NCBI GenBank assembly: GCA_039545355.1
Contig: BCJJ01000007.1
Coordinates: 124,001 to 188,000 of the forward strand
From: Trichosporon coremiiforme
Lineage: Eukaryota > Basidiomycota > Tremellomycetes > Trichosporonales > Trichosporonaceae
Direction: 5' to 3'
DNA length: 64,000 bases
A program made the position numbers and the translations under genes. The notes beneath the pieces were generated by a model, which did not search any database, was not told the DNA's origin, and worked only from the letters and a program-made list of their open reading frames with translations. Positions 31,871-41,912 of the stretch are shown here, piece by piece (the first letter of the stretch is position 1; each line of letters starts with the position of its first letter).

Positions 31871-32141
31871 TGTGAATGCGACAGAGGAAGTTGATAGATG
31901 GACAATGACGCCGATGATGCGAGGTCACGACGAGGACCGGTGCCAGGCGGCAGGGACAGGGCAACGACTCACGACCCAGTTACCCGATTAGGTAATCCGG
32001 CGCGAGAACCACGCGACGAACATTGGCCACTGGGTTCGATCAAGATCAACTGAAGCGAGCCCTCCACCTTGCGAGCTGATCTTGTATTCGTTTCGTTTCG
32101 TACCCCTCGCTTCAACAACCAACGCAGCAGCAACAGCGATA

Positions 32142-33279
32142 ATGGAAGGTCTCCTGGCTGAGATCAACAAGAAGAAGTCGAAGGACTTCACCGCCGCCAA
32201 GCCGGAGGAGAAATACCTTTCCCGCGGCGAGAAGGAGAGGCTGCGCGAGGAGGCAGAGCGTGCTGAGCACGAGCGGCGGGAAGCTGAACGCGAGGCCGCG
32301 AAGAAGCGCAAGGCCGATGAGGATCAGGAGGAGCGCGCGACCAAAATGCGGAAAGAGGTGAGCTGGCGTTATCTCTGGACAAGCTAACAGGCAGGCGGAG
32401 AAGTCGCGTTCGCAGGCTGCCGAGGCGGTCGCCGACGATGGCGAGGACCGATACGCGATTAGCCCAGAGGAGTGCTCGCGCCGGTTGCGTCTCTTCGGCG
32501 AGCCGGTTCGATACTTCGGCGAGACGGATTCCGAGCGCAAGAAGCGCCTGAAAACTCTGGAGCTCGAGAGCGAGTCCCGCGGTGGGCTGAAGCAGGTCCA
32601 GAACGACTTCAAGAAGGCGAAGGAGGACCTGGATCGGCGAGAGCAGGAACGCCGAGCGCGCGGCGAGGCTTCCGGAGCAGGAACGCCGCAACCCTCGAGC
32701 AAGTCGGAGGAGAAGGCGAAGCAGTACACGTCTGAGCTGCTCGATCTCGAGCTCATCAAGACCGACTTCAACAAGCTGCACCCCATCATCTTCTGGAACC
32801 TCAAGACGCTCCTGAAGGAGTGGGAGGAGTACCTCGAGGAGCGGCCGGAGGACGTCAAAAAGAGTGCGGCGGGCAAGCTCGCGTCCACGACGCAGCTGCA
32901 GAGTGCGCAGAACCTGAAGCCGCTGTTCAAGAGGCTGCGCAATCGCGACCTGGACAACGACGTCGTCGTCTCGCTCGCGGAGATCGTGCACTTCGTCCAG
33001 AAGCGCGAGTACAGGAATGCGAACGACAGCTACCTCAAGCTCTCGATCGGCAATGCCGCCTGGCCTCTTGGTGTTACGAGCGTCGGTATTCACGAGCGTT
33101 CCAGCGACTCCAAGATCACGCACAACGTCGCGCACGTCCTCAACGACGAGGTCAGCCGGAAGTATATTCAGGCCGTCAAGAGGTGAGCTTTGCCCTTCCT
33201 CACACAGCTGACAAGCAGACTGTTGACGTTCTCGCAAACTGTTCGCCCGCCCGACAGTCTGACGCAGATGATGGGATAG
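32142..33279 (+). CDS. PRP18: Pre-mRNA splicing factor Prp18
   Basis: Second-step splicing factor (U5-associated, works with Slu7). Exons 32142-32357, 32395-33182 and 33219-33279, 354 aa. N-terminal coiled, highly charged region, then an SFM/PRP4-like motif (SPEECSRRLRLFGEPVRYFG, followed by ETDSERKKRL). C-terminal five-helix Prp18 domain: DLELIKTDFNKLHPIIFWNL, the conserved loop YLKLSIGNAAWPLGVTSVGI, and HNVAHVLNDEVSRKYIQAVK. Both introns (37 and 36 nt) have the GTGAGCT donor and AGCTAAC/AGCTGAC branch. Shares a roughly 270-bp divergent promoter with MMS2. Confidence 0.95.
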
Positions 33280-33409
33280 GGTGTCATGAGATCATAAGGT
33301 ATAGAGGGGTAGTACGGCACGTTGAATGTATGTATCATTATCGGGACTGGGGTCAGCTGAGCCAACTGGGAATGGTTAGCTGCTCACTGTCGTTGGTGCT
33401 TGAATGCTG

Positions 33410-33798
33410 TTATTGGACTGTTTGTCAGTTTCAGACAGTGTCGTCGCAGCTCCACTCACCACAACAGCACTGGCTTTGCTTCGGCTTCGCGTATGGGTCC
33501 TCCGGCTTGCCCCACAGCGACGGGATGAGCGGGTCCTGGGTCATCCGGCAGTACTCGATTATGCTGCTCTCAGCTATGGAGTTCCGTTATCCAGCTCAAA
33601 CAGGATGCTCTGAACGTCGGCTCACCTTAGACTCGCCTCGCTAGTGCGGATGCGGGGTCGCTGCAGGTCGTCCCACAGGCGGGAGTTGTGCTCCATGAGC
33701 CGCCGGAGACGGAGGTGATTCACTGTCGTCGAATTTCCGCGCAGCGGTTGGTCGCGGATTGAGTAGCGCCTGTTCATGTTGGAACTGGTGGAGGACAT
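33410..33798 (-). CDS. G-protein gamma subunit
   Basis: Ste18-type G-gamma, which tethers G-beta to membranes in pheromone and nutrient signalling. Exons 33798-33626, 33563-33460 and 33417-33410, 94 aa. Coiled-coil helix [20 protein letters not shown], then [20 protein letters not shown] and [16 protein letters not shown], the fungal G-gamma core. The C-terminus ends QSQCCCVQ; the CaaX box CCVQ is completed only by the last 8-nt coding piece after a 42-nt intron, so prenylation depends on correct splicing of that intron. An in-frame Met 17 codons upstream (33849) is possible. Convergent with PRP18. Confidence 0.92.
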
Positions 33799-34450
33799 AG
33801 TGCGTGCTGTCCCCGGGTGAGCCCTGCGATGAACGGCTGCGGCAACCATCAGATGAGGATGGTGGTGGGACGTCGAGGTAGTGGGCTGGAAGGTGGTCCA
33901 GTTGCCGGTCGGTTCTCGGATGCGTTGTCGTTGCTAGCCACTTCCGAGAGCAGAGAACGAATGGAAGAAGTCGTGCGAAGTTCCGCAATCAGCACAATGG
34001 TGTCCGGTAGCCTTGATCGACGACACGCAGCTAGCGTTGCTCCATCTATCCGGTATCATTGCCGGAAGCAGTAGCGTTGAAGAGCGTGGGCAGAACCTTA
34101 GAACAATACAACCTGTTGTGAGTGTTGGGCAGCGCCAGACCGCCTTGGCGCCACCAACGCGCGTTCTGACACGAGGTCTGGCGTGACAATGCACAGTGTG
34201 AGCAAGTGTGAGACAGATGTCTCACGAGAACCCCCACTCAACGAGCGTATGCATAGGATTCTGGACTGTCGTCAGCTTGCGCAGTCAAGGTGTCGACAGC
34301 TCGCGAGATAGAGGACCGGGTCCGGCGGAAAGATACGTCGCGTGCGTCGGGTACCTCGGGTGTAAGATAAGATTGGCCTCCACCTTCCCTCCGTGTTTCG
34401 AATCCGATCGAGCGGTCAGATGTCAACGTCTCCCAACCCACCATGACACG
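33799..34450. other. Intergenic, divergent G-gamma / ThpR
   Basis: About 650 bp. Open frames on both strands lack recognisable content. An intron-like pattern (plus strand GTCAGCTTGC...ACAGCTCGCG) near 34267-34310 could belong to a 5' UTR intron on either strand; unproven. Confidence 0.35.
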
Positions 34451-35032
34451 ATGAGTCTCCGCCTCTTCTTCGCGATCGACTTGCCTCCCTCGATCCGACA
34501 GGCGGTCGACTCTTGGCGCACCGCCCGCCGCTTTCCTGGCCGCCCCGAGTCAGCCGCCAACCTGCACATCACGCTTGTCTTCCTCGGCTCATACCCCGCC
34601 GACCGCGGGTCGCTGGACGCACTGTACGATGTCGCGGCCCGCTCCCCATTGCGCCCGTTTGACATTGCGCTCGACCGTGCGAGTCGCTGGCGGAACGGCA
34701 TTCTGCACCTCGCGCCGTCACAGATACCACTGGAGTTGATGGAGCTGCACAAGACGCTGAATGAGGGGTGTGCTGAGCTCGGAGTCAAGGTGGACAGGAG
34801 AAGGTTCAGTCCCCACGTCACGCTGGCGAGGGAGTGTCCGCCGTGGCGACTGAAGAAGCCGCCGAGCTTCGCTTGGAGGGCGGACAAGTTGACGCTGTTT
34901 AGCTCTGAGAGAGGGGAACAAGGGATCGTGTATCGACCGATACGGGAGTGGGACATGACGGAGACGGAGACGGAGCTGCACGGAACCCAGGCGCATATGC
35001 CGACCAGCACCGCGGAAGCTGAGAAGGCGTGA
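34451..35032 (+). CDS. RNA 2',3'-cyclic phosphodiesterase, bacterial ThpR/LigT type (2H superfamily)
   Basis: Single exon, 193 aa. The two catalytic HxT/S motifs of the 2H fold are evident: HITLVFLG (after ESAANL) and HVTLAREC (after RRRFSP), about 120 residues apart. The start MSLRLFFAIDLPPSIRQAVD is typical of bacterial ThpR (RLFFALDLP). Such enzymes hydrolyse 2',3'-cyclic phosphates on RNA ends. No intron, in a region where nearly all genes have several. The bacterial-like layout points to acquisition from bacteria, but GC and codon use look like the neighbours, so any transfer is not recent. The last 20 residues (ETETELHGTQAHMPTSTAEA) are extra to the family. A fungal tRNA-ligase-type CPDase was considered but lacks its surrounding domains. 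Confidence 0.85.
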   Translation: MSLRLFFAIDLPPSIRQAVDSWRTARRFPGRPESAANLHITLVFLGSYPADRGSLDALYDVAARSPLRPFDIALDRASRWRNGILHLAPSQIPLELMELHKTLNEGCAELGVKVDRRRFSPHVTLARECPPWRLKKPPSFAWRADKLTLFSSERGEQGIVYRPIREWDMTETETELHGTQAHMPTSTAEAEKA

Positions 35033-35551
35033 AGAGCTGCCTGAGCGTGTACAGACGGTGTTGAATCCTTGGAGTGGCAGAGATGCTGCTGATTGATGTA
35101 TAACCCTACGACACTACGATCTGGCGGGATTTGGGGATGGGATGTGACGAGATGTAGCTTGACCAAATCGTAATGACTGCTGATCGCTAACACACGCATT
35201 GCGCTCTGCATCCGCGATGAGCTGACAACTCTCAAGCGCACCGCTTACCGCAGGAGGCGCAATCGCCGCCACCTTCGGACCCAGGGGACACCATGCTCTC
35301 TGGTGTCAGCTGAAGGGCATTGGGCTCGAAAGCTTACCTCGCGAAAGAGTAGACGACCGGGCCAGGCGTCACTCGTCATCACTCATTCTATTCCCGAGCT
35401 CGCCAGGTCGAGGCTGTTCTGATCTCAGGAGGACTTTCATGCAGTTTACACATGGCACACCATGGCGCTTGGTGACGTCGCGTACACGAGGGAGAAGCAG
35501 CGCATTTCAGGTTCAACGACGGCCGCAGCGAGATGGCGTGCAGTGGAGCAG

Positions 35552-35603
<52 letters not shown>

Positions 35604-36711
35604 ACGAAGCAGTGGTTGTGGCAGTAATCTGTTATAGGCCCCGTGGTTCACAGCAACACTCACATGGGGAATTGCTTGCGTTCGTGGGGTGTCGAGCCGG
35701 GGAGGCCGGACTTGTACGACCAGACGTCTGGTCTGGGATCTGGGGTTAGCTTTGTAGCGTTTCCCGCAACTCACAGAGGCGCATGCGTGCGACGGCCAAA
35801 CTACGCCTCGTGGGTTGTGAAAGGCATAGAGGGTGCGCGAGTCTCGAGGAGAACAGCAGGAGGACTAGAGACCGCTGGCGGCTCTTTTCCGTGGTTGAGT
35901 ACGAGGCCGCTGACTAGTAGCTGCTTGTTAGGTACGATCAACTGGCACTTAGCATAGCGCACTGCACCTGGCTGTTAGCTGGTCAGCCTGGGCCCCCAGC
36001 TCACTCTTCAAAATGTCCACTCGCGGTCTAAGAAGACGCTGGGTCCAGATTTACAGCGCAACCCACAGCTTACCTCCCGAGGTCGGTGTGAGTACTGCGC
36101 CAGAGGTCTCGCACCAATCCCACCAGTTTAGTGCGTGAGTGGTGATACTGGTGCGAGAATGGTTGGGAGAGGAGGGGCAAGTGACAGCCAGACACTGCGG
36201 CTGTGAGGTGAGTGAAAGTGAGCATAAGATAGTGAAGGACCCAACGGAAGTGCTCAATACAATCGACGGCTTCTCGGCCACGTCAATATCGTCTGCTTTT
36301 CAACGGGCGCAGGATTGCGCAGAAGAGGACGTTTCATTATGTTCTGATCGTCGGGCCCAAACACCCAGATCCGAGTTGGCTACGTGGGTGCTCCGCAAAA
36401 AGCTGGTAATAAAGCTGGGAAGGGCATAGGCATCGGACTAGTGTGAGTTTTGAGAGGCTGATAGTACAAGGGAAGTTACGACGTTGGTAGCAATGACTGA
36501 CGCTGCGGTGGGGTTCCATCGGTTCCCGCACAGTGGTGCGCCGGTGCTGGCCGGATGAATATGACTCGGTGGGGCGCGATTAGCATCCGTCGCGTCTCCA
36601 GACTAATTCGTGCTAATAGCCCGACACCGAGGTCTTATTGACTTCCTCTTCATCCACGTCATACGTCACTCACCACTTCCGACATCCGACCATCGGCACC
36701 CCCTTGCCACC
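35033..36711. other. 1.7-kb region with minus-strand intron-like signals, no identifiable gene
   Basis: No protein family recognised. Several segments read on the minus strand as complete mini-introns: about 35736-35773 (GTGAGTTGCG...AGCTAACCCCAG), 35969-36004 (GTGAGCTGG...AGCTAACAGCCAG) and 35300-35337 (GTAAGCTTTC...CAGCTGACACCAG). This suggests a spliced noncoding or fast-evolving transcript on the minus strand. A TGCG microsatellite interrupts it. Confidence 0.4.
35551..35603 (+). repeat. (TGCG)n microsatellite
   Basis: About 13 tandem GTGC/TGCG units; encodes repetitive ACVR or HART peptides in shadow frames, not a gene. Likely polymorphic. Confidence 0.95.
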
Positions 36712-38385
36712 ATGACCCCGGACCAGCAGGCCGCACTCGACCAGCTGTCCGCCATCACGGCAGCTGCAAGCGAGGCAGAGCGGGATAGGGACGAGCGTCT
36801 TCTCCGGAAGAACGGCTGGAACGTAGAGGTGTGTGTGCTCTGACAACATCAGTTGCACGATATTCGAACTCAACTGACATCAGGCGACGGTCAATGAGAT
36901 ATTCACCGGCGGCGGGCAAGTCCCTCCCCCCAACGAGACCTTGAAGGTGGAGACAGAATCGTCGACGTTTGCGCCTGCAGACGGTGACATGGCGCCGCGG
37001 AGGCGCTTGTCTGGCAATGCAGTTCCCGTCACCGCGCGGCGCCAAGCCTCTGTCGGCCTCGGTCTTTGGGAGACGATCGTCTGGCCCTTCTCCGTCCTGG
37101 CTTCTATTCTGACGGGCACTTGGTACTTCTTCAGTGAGTCTGAGCTACGGAAGCCCCTTCTGCCAGCTAACCCTTAGTTCGCACGTTTGTACCGCTATCG
37201 CTCCTTCCCCATCTGCCCCGGTTCCTCCTCCCTCCGCCTTCCCGTGCACCGCCCACTGGACCACGGGATCCTACGACGTCTTCTCTGCGCTTTGTCCGTG
37301 ACCTCGAGACTCTCACCGGCGGATCATCAGCAACAGGCAACCTCCCCGACTTCTTCATCGGACCGTATCGCGAGTTCCTTGCTGAGGTTCGCAAGGAGGG
37401 CAAGGTTGGCGCCGTCGTGCTGGTCAGCTCGGAACACGAGAACGACGAGGAGTTCAAGCGCGATGTATTGTCCGACCCGGAGCTCGTCAAGTGCCTGAAG
37501 GACAATGACATTCTGGTCTGGGGAGCGGACATCTCGTCGCGCGAGGGCTACATGGTCGCGCAGACGCTTCTGACCACGACGTACCCGAGCATCACCTTCG
37601 CCTCGCTCCTGCCCCCGGCTTCCTCCTCGGTTTCTGGCAGCTCGTCGCCTCGCCTCACGATCCTCACGACCGTCGCCGGTCCGCCGTCAACTGTCACTAA
37701 CACCGCGAGCCTGATCCAGGTCATCTCGACGCAGATTCTCCCGCGCACCAATGCCTTCCTGCAGCGCTTGCGGCGCGAGCGTCTGCGTCTCGAGGAGGCG
37801 AGACATCTGCGCGAGGAGCAAGATCGGGCATTCCGCGAGGCGGAACGAAAGGACAGGGAGCGACTGGATGCTCAGCGGCAACAACGCGAGTTGGAGCGTG
37901 TGCAGCGGGAACGTGCCGAGCGCGAGGCGGCAGCGAAGGCGAAGGCGATCGAAGACCGACAAGTCTGGCGTCGCTACGCCCGCAAGCACATGCTTCCTCC
38001 GAACGAGGGACCGCTCCGTGTCGCGGTGCGCACGCCTTTGAGCGCCGAGCGACACGTTCGCTCCTTCACGCCCGGACCGAGCACGCTCCCGCTATTCGTG
38101 TATGCGGAGACGCTCCTGATTCCGCCCGAGGACGACCCGAGCAGCGACCCCGACTCTCCCCCCGAGGGCTACGAGCATGCCTGGGACTTCAGGCTCGTCA
38201 CGCACTTCCCCCGCCGCACTGTGGAGATAACGGAGGTCGGCGGCGAGGAGGTGTGGAGCATGGTCAAGTCTGCGGGCGGAGCTCTGTTTGCGGAGAAGAT
38301 CGAGGGGAGCGCGTGGGGAGACGCTGAGAAGGCGAGCACGACCGGGGACAGCAGCGACGAGGAGATCCTCAGCGACTCGGACTGA
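36712..38385 (+). CDS. UBX-domain ERAD protein, FAF2/UBXD8 (Ubx2/Ucp10-like)
   Basis: Membrane adaptor that recruits Cdc48/p97 to ER and lipid droplets. Exons 36712-36828, 36884-37133 and 37178-38385, 524 aa. N-terminal UBA-like helices (QQAALDQLSAITAAASEAER, NGWNVEATVNEIF). A hydrophobic hairpin split by intron 2 (LWETIVWPFSVLASILTGTW, then FVPLSLLPHLPRFLLPP). UAS thioredoxin-like domain (FFIGPYREFLAEVRKEGKVG, then VLVSSEH and ILVWGADISSREGYMVAQTL). A long charged coiled coil (RLRRERLRLEEARHLREEQD onward). C-terminal UBX (AWDFRLVTHFPRRTVEITEV) followed by an acidic tail. Domain order UBA-hairpin-UAS-coil-UBX is specific for FAF2. Confidence 0.92.
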
Positions 38386-38772
38386 ACGGCGAGTTAAGTG
38401 AGTCGTCAGAAGCTGGCCATCGGTGCAGTCGGATAGCCAGTGAGCAAAGACTGCTCACCAAGCTACGCTCGTTATCGGTACGGAGCACAGATGAAAGAGG
38501 AGGAGGCGATAGATCAGCCCCGATAGACTGTATTCAGACGCAATTGTTACATCAGATATGCATTTCCCCTATCACAGGAGGTGTTGAGCGCGACGTAGGC
38601 ATCATCGTTTCACTGACCAACCTGTCCCAGCGGCAGGAATGCCCCGACTGACCGCCGTTCATTGAGAGTGCGTGTGCTGACGTGCCGAGCGCCAACACAG
38701 CACTGCACTTCGTACTTTACAATGCGTATACCATTAAAGATGCTACGTCTATCCCGTCTACGAGCAACGCGC
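38386..38772. other. Convergent intergenic, no gene seen
   Basis: Between the stop codons of the UBX gene (plus) and GIR2 (minus); contains both 3' ends. Nothing else recognised. Confidence 0.4.
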
Positions 38773-39887
38773 CTACTCGTCATCCGACTCATCAAGGTCG
38801 ATACCGGCCTTGCCCTCGCCCTCCTCGGCCCAGCGGGCGGCATCGCGCTCCTCGCGCGTGTACTTGGACATATCGACGGCCTCTCCGTCCTCGTACAGCG
38901 CCTCGTCGGACGTGGCGGAGACCTTGGCGGTCTCGAACAGTTGCCGGCCTGATCGTTAGCTTGGTTGACTCTCTCGAAGCTCCTTCCCGCTTCAGTCCAA
39001 CGCCTCGCAGCCCTGTGGGCTGCTCGGGCTGATGGTACTCACCACTCGGCCTGTCCCTTCGCTTCTTGTAGTCCTCCCGCTCCTTGCTCCCCATGGCGCG
39101 GACCTTTTCCTCCTCCTCCTTGCTCCGCTTCTTCTGCAGCTCCTCCAGGAACGTCTTGCGCCAGCTCAGGTACCGATCCTTCGTCAGGGGCGTGCCGCGC
39201 GTCTTGGCCTTCTCTGCCTCCTCGTACGCGGCGGCGCGCGCGTCGTCCTCCTCCTGCTCCTTCCGAAGACGCGTGGCCAGGACGGCGGAGAGGGCTTCAC
39301 GCGCTGCTGTGGCAAGGGTGAAGGTCATGGCCATTCCGAGAGATTCTTCCGCCTGCGGGTTAGCTCGGCATAGAGGGAACGGAGGAGCTTGGGGTGGGGG
39401 TGTGGGATGGTGAAGGGAAGGGGGGACTTACGGTCTGCTTCAGCTGTTCGATCACGGCGTCCGCCTCGCCCTCTCGCAACGTGCCGCTCTCCTCGTCAAT
39501 GTCCTCCAGCTCCATGTCTGGGATCACATCGGGGTATGTCTCGGGATACGTCACGACCAGAGTCACGGTCACTGTTGTCAGCTAGATTCTGAGGGAGCTT
39601 CGCTGTAGCTGGACTTACGCGGATGACCGCTGACCTCCTCCTCCGGCTCAACGCGTATCCTGACCTCATTGTCGGCGACTGTGTGTCAGCTAAAACGCAA
39701 GGCATTCACCTAGCTGACCGCATCGTCCTTCGAGCCGGTGCACGAGGACGTGTGGTGAGCCAATACTCACTCTCCAGTTCATCGGGGAAGATCGACTCCA
39801 GAACCTCAAACTCCTCCGCGAGGATCGCTTCGTGGTCTGTTCGGTTAGCTCTCGTGTCCGCCATGACAGCTACTACGTACCGGCCAT
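38773..39887 (-). CDS. GIR2: RWD-domain protein Gir2 (RWDD1/DFRP2)
   Basis: Partner of the DRG GTPase Rbg2 and of Gcn1; dampens Gcn2 signalling. Exons 39887-39881, 39836-39771, 39678-39619, 39571-39432, 39352-39043 and 38948-38773, 252 aa. The first coding exon is just 7 nt (ATGGCCG). The spliced start MADHEAILAEEFEVLESIFP is the RWD opening; then VTYPETYPDVIPDMELED holds the YPxxxP motif of RWD domains. The C-terminal half is charged helix (TPLTKDRYLSWRKTFLEELQ, KEREDYKKRRDRPSGRQLFE) followed by the conserved DRG-binding end ALYEDGEAVDMSKYTREERD. Five introns of 44, 92, 47, 79 and 94 nt. Confidence 0.92.
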
Positions 39888-40117
39888 GGCTGTCTATGCT
39901 GTCTATGTCTGAAAGCTCAAGCTTGCTTGAGCTCAGCTATGACGGTGAAGGTGTAACAATATTTGCTCCCGCCGGTCAATGACCCCGTGGGGGGGCCACC
40001 ACTCTCTCCACCACCACCAAACCTGCATTGAGCGAGAGCGAGGAAGGCAGATAAATGCAAGCAAGATAGCAGCTAATCGTACAAGAATGCATCTATGGAA
40101 ATCTCTAAACCTAGTCA

Positions 40118-41380
40118 TCACGCAACAGTCTTCGCGGCCTTGCTCTTGGCCGCCCGCGCGCGGCCCCACACGACCTTGCACTTCTTGCCGTCGATCTCGA
40201 CTCCGTCCTGGAGTCCCAGGGCGCCGGCCGCCTTCTCGGCGCTGGCGCGGTCGGCAAAGTTCACGAAGGCGACGTCTGTGGTTAGCTAACAAAACCCTTC
40301 CATCAGCTTACTGTTCGCTGTCACGAGCGAGACGGAACGGACGTCTGTCGGCTTGACGGAGGGAACGGCGGTGTGCAGCGCTGTGCGGACCGCGTCCTCG
40401 CCGACAGAGGGGAGGCCAAGGAAGAGCAGTGTCGTCTGATGTCAGCTTGGACTCCGAGACCTCAGCTTGGGGAACACTCACAATGCTCTTGTCCTCGGGC
40501 GTCTTGAGGCCTTTCGCCTCTCCCGCGGCACGGAGGATCTTCTGCGCTCCCGGGTCGTTTGTGCCGTAGTACCTGTCCTTGATGGACTGATGCGAGTTAC
40601 CGCCGGACGACGACTCGGCAGCCTCGTGCCGGAACGGACAGTCGTCGCCGCGCTTGCACTCGCCCTTCGCGAAGAAGGAACAGACATGCGGCCGGTTCCG
40701 CTTGTAGTGGGGGTCGTTCCGGGCCAGGTTCTTCAGCATATCGCGCGCCTGCGCGTTCGCCGCCTGGCTGTCATACGCCATTCCATCGCCGGATTCTTCC
40801 ATCTGCCGCTCCATCTGTTGGATGTAGTATTCTGTTGTCAGCTCACGGCAGGGATGCGAGAAGCTGAGGTCGGAGGGGCCACTCACGCTTGTTGATGTCA
40901 CCCGTCGGCGCCTCGTTCTTCCGCTGCAGCGCTGCGTCGCGCACCTGCACCGGCAGGCCGTACTCTAGGTCAAGGAGACAGGTCTGACACACTCCCTTAA
41001 TCTTCGCACACGTCGTGCACACCTCCGTCTTCTTGAACCGTCCGCCCTGTCCCGGGTTCCATCGGAAGACGGTGAACGGCCGGTTGCATATCTTGCACTC
41101 CTGTCCCATCTCCTGCTTCGTCTGCAAGTTAGCTCACTCAACAGCATGATAGCTTACCATTCGAACGTAGGGGTTCGGTCCGAGACCTGATAGTCAGCTT
41201 GAATCTCTTCGGTCGGGCAGCTTACATGTCTCGCAACTGTTCGGTCAGCTCAGCTCACGATCGGATGTAGCTTACAGAATGGGGAAGTCAGAGCTCTCCG
41301 AGCTGGTTTTCTGTCACGGTTAGCTAATCTCCAGTAAATCCTAGCAGACCCACGTTAATGTCCTGCTTCGTCGGAGCCAT
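40118..41380 (-). CDS. ECM2: Pre-mRNA splicing factor Ecm2/Slt11 (RBM22 family), with microexons
   Basis: NTC-related factor that contacts U6 and the intron in the active spliceosome. Exons 41380-41354, 41310-41276, 41236-41226, 41186-41158, 41121-40887, 40831-40482, 40435-40312 and 40275-40118, 322 aa. Spliced start MAPTKQDIN, then [20 protein letters not shown] (family Zn ribbon), [38 protein letters not shown], then a CCCH finger ([20 protein letters not shown]) and an RRM ([28 protein letters not shown]). The 11-nt exon 41226-41236 (TTGCGAGACAT) supplies parts of L-C-E-T-C, the invariant zinc ligands, so its splicing is certain from family conservation. Introns 43, 39, 39, 36, 55, 46 and 36 nt; most have GTAAGCT donors and AGCTGAC/AGCTAAC branches. 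Confidence 0.95.
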
Positions 41381-41912
41381 GGTGAGGGATGCGGTCAAAG
41401 GACTGGAGGTGGAGGATCACAGCAGCATAACAACTTGGTTCATGAAAGATGAGATCACGCGCCCGCCGTCGCATGGCTAAGTGGGTGGGTCGAACAACAG
41501 CTTGTCATGTGGGCGGCAAAAGTCCAGTCACTCTGTACGCGCAGAGTCGGAGAATACGCCGAGGGCATCAAAAACGCGCCGGTCCAAGTGCAGAATCCAC
41601 GGACGCCGCCGAAAAGAGTGCAGACACTAACAGGTCACGCCGAGCGCAGAACACGGCATACCCGGCAAAGACGGTCGCGCCGAGGGTCACCGTCCAATGC
41701 ATAAATAGCACTATCCATACCTGCTGCAGCGAAGCACCCGCAAGCCCTGGGCACCTCTGGACATTGCGAACATCTTGCTTTTGGCCACCGACAGCACGCA
41801 AGACATCCGACCGACATCCGACTGTGCTCACTTGCTGTTGACTGGTTGTAAACAATTTCAACCTGAATCCGCACCTTACTCCTCGTCTCTTACCACCACC
41901 CCTACCAACACC
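41381..41912. promoter_or_regulatory. Divergent intergenic ECM2 / methyltransferase-kinase fusion
   Basis: About 530 bp. CATAAATA at about 41700 may be a TATA element for the plus-strand gene, about 210 bp before its start. No other feature recognised. Confidence 0.35.

Noticed and set aside
35439..35749. Open frames over the TGCG microsatellite as a repeat protein
   Set aside because: All frames through a 4-bp repeat stay open by chance; no conserved flanking domain.
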